Assembly (NCBI GenBank): GCA_031769625.1
Contig: JAUIMM010002332.1
Span: 1 to 64,000 of the forward strand
From: Taudactylus pleione
Lineage: Eukaryota > Chordata > Amphibia > Anura > Myobatrachidae
Direction of reading: 5' to 3'
DNA length: 64,000 nt
The notes beneath the pieces are model-generated. The model did not search any database. It worked only from the letters and a program-made list of their open reading frames with translations, and was not told the origin of the DNA. Of this stretch, positions 1 through 12,500 are shown in pieces. The position numbers were made by a program, and so were the translations under genes. Each line of letters starts with the position of its first letter. The stretch's first letter is position 1.

Positions 1-453
1 CTGCAGTCTAGTCTCTCCCTCTCTGTACACTGCAGTCTAGTCTCTCCTCTCTGTACACTGCAGTCTAGTCTCTCTCTGTATACAGCAGTGTAGTCTCTCT
101 CTCTGTACCCTGCAGTCTAGTCTCTCTCTCTCTCTGTATACAGAAGTGTAGTCTCTCTCTCTCTCTGAATACAGCAGTCTAGTCTCTCTCTCTGTATACA
201 GCAGTCTAGTCTCTCTCTCTGTATACAGCAGTCTAGTCTCTCTCTCTCTGTACCCTGCTGTCTAGTCTCTCTCTCTGTACCCTGCAGTCTAGTCTCTCTC
301 TCTGTATACAGCAGTCTAGTCTCTCTCTCTCTGTACCCTGCAGTCTAGTTCTCTCCTCTCTGTACCCTGCAGTCTAGTCTCTCTCTGGTATACAGCAGTC
401 TAGTCTCTCTCTGTATACAGCAGTCTAGTCTCTCTCTGTGTATACAGCAGTCT

Positions 454-487
<34 letters not shown>

Positions 488-3400
488 CCCTGCAGTCTAG
501 TCTCTCTCTCTCTCTGTACCCTGCAGTCTAGTCTCTCCCTCTCTGTACCCTGCAGTCTAGTCTCTCTCTGTATACAGCAGTGCAGTCTCTCTCTCTCTCT
601 GTACCTGCAGTCTAGTCTCTCTCTCTGTACCCTGCAGTCTAGTCTCTCTCTCTCTCTCTGTATACAGAAGTGTAGTCTCTCTCTCTCTCTGAATACAGCA
701 GTGTAGTCTCTCTCTCTCTGTATACAGCAGTCTAGTCTCTCTCTCTGTATACAGCAGTCTAGTCTCTCTCTCTGTACCCTGCAGTCTAGTCTCTCTCTCT
801 GTACCTGCAGTCTAGTCTCTCTCTCTGTATACAGCAGTCTGTCTCTCACTCTCTCTCTGTACCCTGCAGTCTAGTCTTCTCTCTCTCTGTACCCTGCAGT
901 CTAGTCTTCTCTCTCTCTGTACCCTGCAGTCTAGTCTCTCTCTGTATACAGCAGTCTAGTCTCTCTCTCTCTCTCTCTGTACCCTGCAGTCTAGTCTCTC
1001 TCCTGTATACAGCAGTCTAGTCTCTCTCTGTATACAGCAGTCTAGTCTCTCTCTCTCTCTGTACCCTGCAGTCTAGTCTCTCTCTCTGTACCCTGCAGTC
1101 TAGTCTCTCTCTCTCTCTGTATACAGAAGTGTAGTCTCTCTCTCTCTCTGAATACAGCAGTCTAGTCTCTCTCTCTGTATACTGCAGTCTAGTCTCTCTC
1201 TCTGTATACAGCAGTCTAGTCTCTCTCTCTGTACCCTGCAGTCTAGTCTCTCCTCTCTGTACCCTGCAGTCTAGTCTCTCTCTCTCTATACAGCAGTCTA
1301 GTCTCTCTCTCTCTCTGTACCCTGCAGTCTAGTCTCTCTCTCTCTGTACCCTGCAGTCTAGTCTCTCTCTGTATACAGCAGTCTAGTCTCTCTCTCTCTC
1401 TGTACCTGCAGTCTAGTCTTCTCTCTCTCTGTACCCTGCAGTCTAGTCCTCTCTCTGTATACAGCAGTCTAGTCCTCTCTCTGTATCACAGCAGTCTAGT
1501 CTCTCTCTGTGTATACAGCAGTCTAGTCTCTCTCTCTCTCTCTCTCTCTCTGTACCCTGCAGTCTAGTCTCTCTCTCTCTCTGTACCCTGCAGTCTAGTC
1601 TCTCCCTCTCTGTACCCTGCAGTCTAGTCTCTCTCTGTATACAGCAGTGTAGTCTCTCTCTCTCTGTACCCTGCAGTCTAGTCTCTCTCTCTGTACCCTG
1701 CAGTCTAGTCTCTCTCTCTCTCTCTGTATACAGAAGTGTAGTCTCTCTCTCTCTCTGAATACAGCAGTGTAGTCTCTCTCTCTGTATACAGCAGTCTAGT
1801 CTCTCTCTCTGTATACAGCAGTCTAGTCTCCTCTCTCTGTACCCTGCAGTCTAGTCTCTCTCTCTGTATACAGCAGTCTAGTCTCTCTCTCTCTCTGTAC
1901 CTGCAGTCTAGTCTTCTCTCTCTCTGTACCCTGCAGTCTAGTCTCTCTCTGTATACAGCAGTCTAGTCTCTCTCTCTTCTGTACCCTGCAGTCTAGTCTC
2001 TCTCTGTATACAGCAGTCTAGTCTCTCTCTCTCTCTGTACCCTGCAGTCTAGTCTCTCTCTGTATACAGCAGTCTAGTCTCTCTCTCTGTACCCTGCAGT
2101 CTAGTCTCTCTCTCTGTACCCTGCAGTCTAGTCTCTCTCTCTGTATACAGCAGTCTAGTCTCTCTCTCTCTCTGTACCCTGCAGTCTAGTCTTCTCTCTC
2201 TCTGTACCCAGCAGTCTAGTCTCTCTCTGTACCCCTGCAGTCTAGTCTCTCTCTGTATACAGCAGTCTAGTCTCTCTCTGTATACAGCAGTCTAGTCTCT
2301 CTCTGTACCCTGCAGTCTAGTCTCTCTCTGTATACAGCAGTCTAGTCTCTCTCTCTCTCTCTGTACCCTGCAGTCTAGTCTCTCTCTGTATACAGCAGTC
2401 TAGTACTCTCTCTCTCTCTGTACCCTGCAGTCTAGTCTCTCTCTGTACCCTGCAGTCTAGTCTCTCTCTTTATACAGCAGTCTAGTCTCTCTCTGTATAC
2501 AGCAGTCTAGTCTCTCTCTCTCTGTACCCTGCAGTCTAGTCTCTCTCTCTCTCTGTACCTGCAGTCTAGTCTCTCTCTCTCTGTACCCTGCAGTCTAGTC
2601 TCTCTCTGTACCCTGCAGTCTAGTCTCTCTCTGTATACAGCAGTCTAGTCTCTCTCTGTATACAGCAGTCTAGTCTCTCTCTCTCTCTCTGTACCCTGCA
2701 GTCTAGTCTCTCTCTGTATACAGCAGTCTAGTCTCTCTCTCTCTGTACCCTGCAGTCTAGTCTCTCTCTGTATACAGCAGTCTAGTCTCTCTCTCTCTCT
2801 GTACCTGCAGTCTAGTCTCTCTCTGTATACAGCAGTCTAGTCTCTCTCTCTCTCTGTACCCTGCAGTCTAGTCTTCTCTCTCTCTGTACCCTGCAGTCTA
2901 GTCTCTCTCTGTACCCTGCAGTCTAGTCTCTCTCTGTATACAGCAGTCTAGGCTCTCTCTGTAACCAGCAGTCTAGTCTCTCTCTCTCTCTGTACCCTGC
3001 AGTCTAGTCTCTCTCTGTATACAGCAGTCTAGTCTCTCTCTCTCTCTGTACCCTGCAGTCTAGTCTCTCTCTGTACCCTGCAGTCTAGTCTCTCTCTGTA
3101 TACAGCAGTCTAGTCTCTCTCTCTCTCTCTCTGTACCCTGCAGTCTAGTCTCTCTCTCTCTCTGTACCCTGCAGTCTAGTCTCTCCCTCTCTGTACCCTG
3201 CAGTCTAGTCTCTCTCTGTATACAGCAGTGTAGTCTCTCTCTCTCTGTACCCTGCAGTCTAGTCTCTCTCTCTGTACCCTGCAGTCTAGTCTCTCTCTCT
3301 CTCTGTATACAGAAGTGTAGTCTCTCTCTCTCTCTGAATACAGCAGTGTAGTCTCTCTCTCTGTATACAGCAGGTCTAGTCTCTCTCTCTGTATACAGCA

Positions 3401-6400
3401 GTCTAGTCTCTCTCTCTGTACCCTGCAGTCTAGTCTCTCTCTCTGTACCCTGCAGTCTAGTCTCTCTCTCTGTATACAGCAGTCTAGTCTCTCTCTCTCT
3501 CTCTGTACCCTGCAGTCTAGTCTTCTCTCTCTCTGTACCCTGCAGTTTAGTCTCTCTCTGTATACAGCAGTCTAGTCTCTCTCTCTCTCTGTACCCTGCA
3601 GTCTAGTCTCTCTCTGTATACAGCAGTCTAGTCTCTCCTCTCTCTCTGTACCCTGCAGTCTAGTCTCTCTCTGTATACAGCAGTCTAGTCTCTCTCTCTG
3701 TACCCTGCAGTCTAGTCTCTCTCTCTGTATACAGCAGTCTAGTCTCTCTCTCTCTCTGTACCCTGCAGTCCTAGTCTTCTCTCTCTCTGTACCCTGCAGT
3801 CTAGTCTCTCTCTGTACCCTGCAGTCTAGTCTCTCTCTGTATACAGCAGTCTAGTCTCTCTCTGTATACAGCAGTCTAGTCTCTCTCTCTCTGTACCCTG
3901 CAGTCTAGTCTCTCTCTGTATACAGCAGTCTAGTCTCTCTCTCTCTGTACCCCTGCAGTCTAGTCTCTCTCTGTATACAGCAGTCTAGTCTCTCTCTCTC
4001 TCTGTACCCTGCAGTCTAGTCTCTCTCTGTATACAGCAGTCTAGTCTCTCTCTCTCTCTGTACCTGCAGTCTAGTCTTCTCTCTCTGTACCCTGCAGTCT
4101 AGTCTCTCTCTGTACCCTGCAGTCTAGTCTCTCTCTGTATACAGCAGTCTAGTCTCTCTCTGTATACAGCAGTCTAGTCTCTCTCTCTCTGTACCCTGCA
4201 GTCTAGTCTCTCTCTCTGTATACAGCAGTCTAGTCTCTCTCTCTCTCTGTACCCTGCAGTCTAGTCTTCTCTCTCTCTGTACCCTGCAGTCTAGTCTCTC
4301 TCTGTACCCTGCAGTCTAGTCTCTCTCTGTATACAGCAGTCTAGTCTCTCTCTGTATACAGCAGTCTAGTCTCTCTCTCTCTCTGTACCCTGCAGTCTAG
4401 TCTCTCTCTGTATACAGCAGTCTAGTCTCTCTCTCTCTCTGTACCCTGCAGTCTAGTCTCTCTCTGTATACAGCAGTCTAGTCTCTCTCTCTCTCTGTAC
4501 CCTGCAGTCTAGTCTCTCTCTGTATACAGCAGTCTAGTCTCTCTCTCTCTCTGTACCTGCAGTCTAGTCTTCTCTCTCTCTGTACCCTGCAGTCTAGTCT
4601 CTCTCTGTACCCTGCAGTCTAGTCTCTCTCTGTATACAGCAGTCTAGTCTCTCTCTGTATACAGCAGTCTAGTCTCTCTCTCTCTCTGTACCCTGCAGTC
4701 TAGTCTCTCTCTGTATACAGCAGTCTAGTCTCTCTCTCTCTCTGTACCCTGCAGTCTAGTCTCTCTCTGTATACAGCAGTCTAGTCTCTCTCTCTCTCTG
4801 TACCCTGCAGTCTAGTCTCTCTCTGTATACAGCAGTCTAGTCTCTCTCTCTCTCTGTACCCTGCAGTCTAGTCTTCTCTCTCTCTGTACCCTGCAGTCTA
4901 GTCTCTCTCTGTACCCTGCAGTCTAGTCTCTCTCTGTATACAGCAGTCTAGTCTCTCTCTGTATACAGCAGTCTAGTCTCTCTCTGTACCCTGCAGTCTA
5001 GTCTCTCTCTGCATACAGCAGTCTAGTCTTCTCTCTCTGTACCCTGCAGTCTAGTCTCTATCTCTGTATACAGCAGTCTAGTCTCCTCTCTCTCTGTACC
5101 CTGCAGTCTAGTCTCTCTCTGTATACAGGAGTCTAGTCTCTCTCTCTGTACCCTGCAGTCTAGTCTCTCTCTCTCTGTACCTGCAGTCTAGTCTCTCTCT
5201 GTATACAGCAGTCTAGTCTCTCTCTCTCTCTGTACCCTGCAGTCTAGTCTTCTCTCTCTCTGTACCCTGCAGTCTAGTCTCTCTCTGTACCCTGCAGTCT
5301 AGTCTCTCTCTGTATACAGCAGTCTAGTCTCTCTCTGTAACAGCAGTCTAGTCTCTCTCTGTACCCTGCAGTCTAGTCTCTCTCTGTATACAGCAGTCTA
5401 GTCTCTCTCTCTCTGTACCCTGCAGTCTAGTCTCTCTCTCTGTATACAGCAGTCTAGTCTCTCTCTCTCTGTACCCTGCAGTCTAGTCTCTCTCTCTGTA
5501 TACAGCAGTCTAGTCTCTCTCTCTCTGTACCCTGCAGTCTAGTCTCTCTCTGTACCCTGCAGTCAAGTCTCTCTCTGTATACAGCAGTCTAGTCTCTCTC
5601 TCTCTGTACCCTGCAGTCTAGTCTCTCTCTGTATACAGCAGTCTAGTCTCTCTCTCTCTCTGTACCCTGCAGTCTAGTCTCTATCTCTGTATACAGCAGT
5701 CTAGTCTCTCTCTCTCTCTGTACCTGCAGTCTAGTCTCTCTGTATACAGCAGTCTAGTCTTCTCTCTCTCTGTACCCTGCAGTCTAGTCTCTATCTCTGT
5801 ATACAGCAGTCTAGTCTCTCTCTCTCTCTGTACCCTGCAGTCTAGTCTCTCTCTGTATACAGCAGTCTAGTCTCTCTCTCTCTCTGTACCCTGCAGTCTA
5901 GTCTCTATCTCTGTATACAGCAGTCTAGTCTTCTCTCTCTCTGTACCCTGCAGTCTAGTCTCTCTCTGTATACAGCAGTCTAGTCTCTCTCTCTCTCTGT
6001 ACCCTGCAGTCTAGTCTCTATCTCTGTATACCAGCAGTCTAGTCTCTCTCTGTACCTGCAGTCTAAGTCTCTCTCTGTACCTGCAGTCTAGTCTCTCTCT
6101 GTATCCTGCAGTCTAGTCTCTCTCTGTACCCTGCAGTCTAGTCTCTCTCTGTATACAGCAGTCTAGTCTCTCTCTGTATACAGCAGTCTAGTCTCTCTCT
6201 GTACCCTGCAGTCTAGTCTCTCTCTGTATACAGCAGTCTAGTCTCTCTCTCTCTGTACCCTGCAGTCTAGTCTCTTCTCTGTATACAGCAGTCTAGTCTC
6301 TCTCTCTCTGTACCCTGCAGTCTAGTCTCTCTCTGTATACAGCAGTCTAGTCTCTCTCTCTCTCTGTACCCTGCAGTCTAGTCTCTCTCTCTGTACCCAG

Positions 6401-8110
6401 CAGTCTAGTCTTCTCTCTCTCTGTACCCTGCAGTCTAGTCTCTCTCTGTACCCTGCAGTCTAGTCTCTCTCTGTATACAGCAGTCTAGTCTTCTCTCTCT
6501 CTGTACCTGCAGTCTAGTCTCTCTCTGTATACAGCAGTCTAGTCTCTCTCTCTCTCTGTACCCTGCAGTCTAGTCTCTATCTCTGTATACAGCAGTCTAG
6601 TCTTCTCTCTCTCTGTACCCTGCAGTCTAGTCTCTATCTCTGTATACAGCAGTCTAGTCTCTCTCTCTCTCTGTACCCTGCAGTCTAGTCTATCTCTGTA
6701 GTACAGCAGTCTAGTCTTCTCTCTCTCTGTACCCTGCAGTCTAGTCTCTCTCTGTATACAGCAGTCTAGTCTCTCTCTCTCGTACCTGCAGTCTAGTCTC
6801 TCTCTCTCTGTACCCTGCAGTCTAGTCTCTCTCTGTATACAGCAGTCTAGTCTCTCTCTCTCTCTGTACCCTGCAGTCTAGTCTCTACTCTGTATACAGC
6901 AGTCTAGTCTCTCTCTCTCTCTGTACCCTGCAGTCTAGTCTCTATCTCTGTATACAGCAGTCTAGTCTCTCTCTCTCTCTGTACCCTGCAGTCTAGTCTC
7001 TATCTCTGTATACAGCAGTCTAGTCTTCTCTCTCTCTGTACCCTGCAGTCTAGTCTCTATCTCTGTATACAGCAGTCTAGTCTCTCTCTCTCTCTGCTAC
7101 CCTGCAGTCTAGTCTCTCTCTCTCTCTGTACCCTGCAGTCTAGTCTCTCTCTGTATACAGCAGTCTAGCTCTCTCTCTCTCTGTACCCTGCAGTCTAGTC
7201 TCTATCTCTGTATACAGCAGTCTAGTCTCTCTCTCTCTCTGTACCCTGCAGTCTAGTCTCTATCTCTGTATACAGCAGTCTAGTCCTTCTCTCTCTCTGT
7301 ACCCTGCAGTCTAGTCTCTCTCTGTACCCTCTCTCCTGTACCCTGCAGTCTAGTCTCTCTCTGTATACAGCAGTCTAGTCTCTCTCTCTCTGTACCCTGC
7401 AGTCTAGTCTCTATCTCTGTATACAGCAGTGTAGTCTCTCTCTCTGTATACAGCAGTCTAGTCTCTCTCTCTCTGTACCCTGCAGTCTAGTCTCTATCTC
7501 TGTACCCTGCAGTCCTAGTCTCTCTCTCTGTATACAGCAGTGTAGTCTCTCTCTCTCTCTCTTACCCTGCAGTCTTCTCTCTCTGTACCCTGCAGTCTAG
7601 TCTCTCTCTCTGTACCCTGCAGTCTAGTCTCTCTCTCTGTATACAGCAGTCTAGTCTCTCTCTGTATACAGCAGTCTAGTCTCTCTCTGTCTCTGTACCT
7701 GCAGTCTAGTCTCTCTCTCTGTACAGCAGTGTAGTCTCTCTCTCTGTATACAGCAGTCTAGTCTCTCTCTCTCTGTACCCTGCAGTCTAGTCTCTATCTC
7801 TGTACCCTGCAGTCTAGTCTCTCTCTCTGTATACAGCAGTGTAGTCTCTCTCTCTGTATACAGCAGTCTCTCTCTCTCTCTCTGTACCCTGCAGTCTAGT
7901 CTCTCCTCTCTGTACACTGCAGTCTAGTCCTCTCTCTCTCTGTTACAGCAGTCTAGCTCTCTCTCTCTCTGTACCCTGCAGTCTAGTCTCTCTCTCTCTA
8001 CCCTGCAGTCTAGTCTCTCTCTCTGTACCCTGCAGTCTAGTCTTTTTCTCCTCTCTCTGTATCCTGCAGTCTAGTCTCTCTCTCTCTGTGTATACAGCAG
8101 TCTCAGTCTC
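1..8110. other. Indel-rich, probably low-accuracy half of array A
   Basis: Single-base deletions and insertions are scattered through this part. Examples are GTACCTGCAG instead of GTACCCTGCAG (near 603, 803, 1405, 2555, 4063, 4555 and 5180), TCTCCTCTCT breaks in CT runs, GTATCACAGC near 1484 and GTAACCAGCAG near 2961. From about 8160 to 16770 I see essentially none of these, although the same repeat families are present. The pattern resembles uncorrected long-read consensus more than biological decay, which would also give many substitutions. This is an inference from error type and location. Confidence 0.65.
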
Positions 8111-9585
8111 TCTCTCTCTCTCTCTCTGTCTCTGTACCCTGCAGTCTAGTCTCTCTCTCTCTCTGTACCCTGCAGTCTAGTCTCTCCCTCTCTGTACACT
8201 GCAGTCTAGTCTCTCTCTGTATACAGCAGTGTAGTCTCTCTCTCTCTGTACCCTGCAGTCTAGTCTCTCTCTCTGTACCCTGCAGTCTAGTCTCTCTCTC
8301 TCTGTATACAGAAGTGTAGTCTCTCTCTCTCTGAATACAGCAGTCTAGTCTCTCTCTCTGTATACAGCAGTCTAGTCTCTCTCTCTGTACCCTGCAGTCT
8401 CTCTCTCTCTGTACCCTGCAGTCTAGTCTCTCTCTCTGTATACAGCAGTCTAGTCTCTCTCTCTCTCTGTACCCTGCAGTCTAGTCTTCTCTCTCACTGT
8501 ACCCTGCAGTCTAGTCTCTCTCTGTATACAGCAGTCTAGTCTCTCTCTGTATACAGCAGTCTAGTCTCTCTCACTCTCTGTACCCTGCAGTCTAGTCTTC
8601 TCTCTCTCTGTACCCTGCAGTCTAGTCTCTCTCTGTATACAGCAGTCTAGTCTCTCTCTGTATACAGCAGTCTAGTCTCTCTCTGTGTATACAGCAGTCT
8701 AGTCTCTCTCTCTCTCTCTCTCTGTACCCTGCAGTCTAGTCTCTCTCTCTCTCTGTACCCTGCAGTCTAGTCTCTCCCTCTCTGTACACTGCAGTCTAGT
8801 CTCTCTCTCTCTCTGTATACAGAAGTGTAGTCTCTCTCTCTCTGAATACAGCAGTCTAGTCTCTCTCTCTGTATACAGCAGTCTAGTCTCTCTCTCTGTA
8901 TACAGCAGTCTAGTCTCTCTCTCTGTACCCTGCAGTCTAGTCTCTCTCTCTGTACCCTGCAGTCTAGTCTCTCTCTCTGTATACAGCAGTCTAGTCTCTC
9001 TCTGTCTCTGTACCCTGCAGTCTAGTCTCTCTCTCTCTGTACCCTGCAGTCTAGTCTCTATCTCTGTATACAGCAGTGTAGTCTCTCTCTCTGTATACAG
9101 CAGTCTAGTCTCTCTCTCTCTGTACCCTGCAGTCTAGTCTCTCTCTCTGTACCCTGCAGTCTAGTCTCTCTCTCTGTATACAGCAGTGTAGTCTCTCTCT
9201 CTCTACCCTGCAGTCTAGTCTCTCTCTCTGTACCCTGCAGTCTAGTCTTTTTCTCCCTCTCTCTGTACCCTGCAGTCTAGTCTCTCTCTGTATACAGCAG
9301 TCTAGTCTCTCTCTCTCTCTGTACCCTGCAGTCTAGTCTCTCTCTGTATACAGCAGTCTAGTCTCTCTCTGTATACAGCAGTCTAGTCTCTCTCTCTCTC
9401 TGTACCCTGCAGTCTAGTCTTCTCTCTCTCTGTACCCTGCAGTCTAGTCTCTCTCTGTATACAGCAGTCTAGTCTCTCTCTGTATACAGCAGTCTAGTCT
9501 CTCTCTGTGTATACAGCAGTCTAGTCTCTCTCTCTCTCTCTCTCTCTGTACCCTGCAGTCTAGTCTCTCTCTCTCTCTCTGTACC

Positions 9586-12500
9586 CTGCAGTCTAGTCTC
9601 TCCCTCTCTGTACACTGCAGTCTAGTCTCTCCCTCTCTGTACACTGCAGTCTAGTCTCTCTCTGTATACAGCAGTGTAGTCTCTCTCTCTCTGTACCCTG
9701 CAGTCTAGTCTCTCTCTCTGTACCCTGCAGTCTAGTCTCTCTCTCTCTCTGTATACAGAAGTGTAGTCTCTCTCTCTCTCTGAATACAGCAGTCTAGTCT
9801 CTCTCTCTGTATACAGCAGTCTAGTCTCTCTCTCTGTATACAGCAGTCTAGTCTCTCTCTCTGTACCCTGCTGTCTAGTCTCTCTCTCTGTACCCTGCAG
9901 TCTAGTCTCTCTCTCTGTATACAGCAGTCTAGTCTCTCTCTCTCTCTGTACCCTGCAGTCTAGTCTTCTCTCTCTCTGTACCCTGCAGTCTAGTCTCTCT
10001 CTGTATACAGCAGTCTAGTCTCTCTCTGTATACAGCAGTCTAGTCTCTCTCTGTGTATACAGCAGTCTAGTCTCTCTCTCTCTCTCTCTCTCTCTGTACC
10101 CTGCAGTCTAGTCTCTCTCTCTCTCTCTGTACCCTGCAGTCTAGTCTCTCCCTCTCTGTACCCTGCAGTCTAGTCTCTCTCTGTATACAGCAGTGCAGTC
10201 TCTCTCTCTCTCTGTACCCTGCAGTCTAGTCTCTCTCTCTGTACCCTGCAGTCTAGTCTCTCTCTCTCTCTCTGTATACAGAAGTGTAGTCTCTCTCTCT
10301 CTCTGAATACAGCAGTGTAGTCTCTCTCTCTCTGTATACAGCAGTCTAGTCTCTCTCTCTGTATACAGCAGTCTAGTCTCTCTCTCTGTACCCTGCAGTC
10401 TAGTCTCTCTCTCTGTACCCTGCAGTCTAGTCTCTCTCTCTGTATACAGCAGTCTAGTCTCTCTCTCTCTCTCTGTACCCTGCAGTCTAGTCTTCTCTCT
10501 CTCTGTACCCTGCAGTCGAGTCTCTCTCTGTATACAGCAGTCTAGTCTCTCTCTCTGTACCCTGCAGTCTAGTCTCTCTCTCTCTGTACCCTGCAGTCTA
10601 GTCTCTCTCTCTGTATACAGCAGTCTAGTCTCTCTCTCTCTCTCTGTACCCTGCAGTCTAGTCTTCTCTCTCTCTGTACCCTGCAGTCTAGTCTTCTCTC
10701 TCTCTGTACCCTGCAGTCTAGTCTCTCTCTGTATACAGCAGTCTAGTCTCTCTCTCTCTCTCTCTCTCTGTACCCTGCAGTCTAGTCTCTCTCTGTATAC
10801 AGCAGTCTAGTCTCTCTCTGTATACAGCAGTCTAGTCTCTCTCTCTCTCTGTACCCTGCAGTCTAGTCTCTCTCTCTGTACCCTGCAGTCTAGTCTCTCT
10901 CTCTCTCTGTATACAGAAGTGTAGTCTCTCTCTCTCTCTGAATACAGCAGTCTAGTCTCTCTCTCTGTATACTGCAGTCTAGTCTCTCTCTCTGTATACA
11001 GCAGTCTAGTCTCTCTCTCTGTACCCTGCAGTCTAGTCTCTCTCTCTGTACCCTGCAGTCTAGTCTCTCTCTCTCTATACAGCAGTCTAGTCTCTCTCTC
11101 TCTCTCTGTACCCTGCAGTCTAGTCTTCTCTCTCTCTGTACCCTGCAGTCTAGTCTCTCTCTGTATACAGCAGTCTAGTCTCTCTCTCTCTCTGTACCCT
11201 GCAGTCTAGTCTTCTCTCTCTCTGTACCCTGCAGTCTAGTCTCTCTCTGTATACAGCAGTCTAGTCTCTCTCTGTATACAGCAGTCTAGTCTCTCTCTGT
11301 GTATACAGCAGTCTAGTCTCTCTCTCTCTCTCTCTCTCTCTCTGTACCCTGCAGTCTAGTCTCTCTCTCTCTCTGTACCCTGCAGTCTAGTCTCTCCCTC
11401 TCTGTACCCTGCAGTCTAGTCTCTCTCTGTATACAGCAGTGTAGTCTCTCTCTCTCTGTACCCTGCAGTCTAGTCTCTCTCTCTGTACCCTGCAGTCTAG
11501 TCTCTCTCTCTCTCTCTGTATACAGAAGTGTAGTCTCTCTCTCTCTCTGAATACAGCAGTGTAGTCTCTCTCTCTGTATACAGCAGTCTAGTCTCTCTCT
11601 CTGTATACAGCAGTCTAGTCTCTCTCTCTGTACCCTGCAGTCTAGTCTCTCTCTCTGTATACAGCAGTCTAGTCTCTCTCTCTCTCTCTGTACCCTGCAG
11701 TCTAGTCTTCTCTCTCTCTGTACCCTGCAGTCTAGTCTCTCTCTGTATACAGCAGTCTAGTCTCTCTCTCTCTCTGTACCCTGCAGTCTAGTCTCTCTCT
11801 GTATACAGCAGTCTAGTCTCTCTCTCTCTCTCTGTACCCTGCAGTCTAGTCTCTCTCTGTATACAGCAGTCTAGTCTCTCTCTCTGTACCCTGCAGTCTA
11901 GTCTCTCTCTCTGTATACAGCAGTCTAGTCTCTCTCTCTCTCTGTACCCTGCAGTCTAGTCTTCTCTCTCTCTGTACCCTGCAGTCTAGTCTCTCTCTGT
12001 ACCCTGCAGTCTAGTCTCTCTCTGTATACAGCAGTCTAGTCTCTCTCTGTATACAGCAGTCTAGTCTCTCTCTCTCTGTACCCTGCAGTCTAGTCTCTCT
12101 CTCTCTCTGTACCCTGCAGTCTAGTCTTCTCTCTCTCTGTACCCTGCAGTCTAGTCTCTCTCTGTACCCTGCAGTCTAGTCTCTCTCTGTATACAGCAGT
12201 CTAGTCTCTCTCTGTATACAGCAGTCTAGTCTCTCTCTCTCTCTCTGTACCCTGCAGTCTAGTCTCTCTCTGTATACAGCTGTCTAGTCTCTCTCTCTCT
12301 CTGTACCCTGCAGTCTAGTCTCTCTCTGTATACAGCAGTCTAGTCTCTCTCTCTCTCTGTACCCTGCAGTCTAGTCTCTCTCTGTATACAGCAGTCTAGT
12401 CTCTCTCTCTCTCTCTGTACCCTGCAGTCTAGTCTTCTCTCTCTCTGTACCCTGCAGTCTAGTCTCTCTCTGTACCCTGCAGTCTAGTCTCTCTCTGTAT

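Noticed and set aside
400..9644. Arg/Glu-rich minus-strand open frames in array A
   Set aside because: These are translations of (AG)n with GACTAG-type cores. Composition is entirely explained by the repeat.
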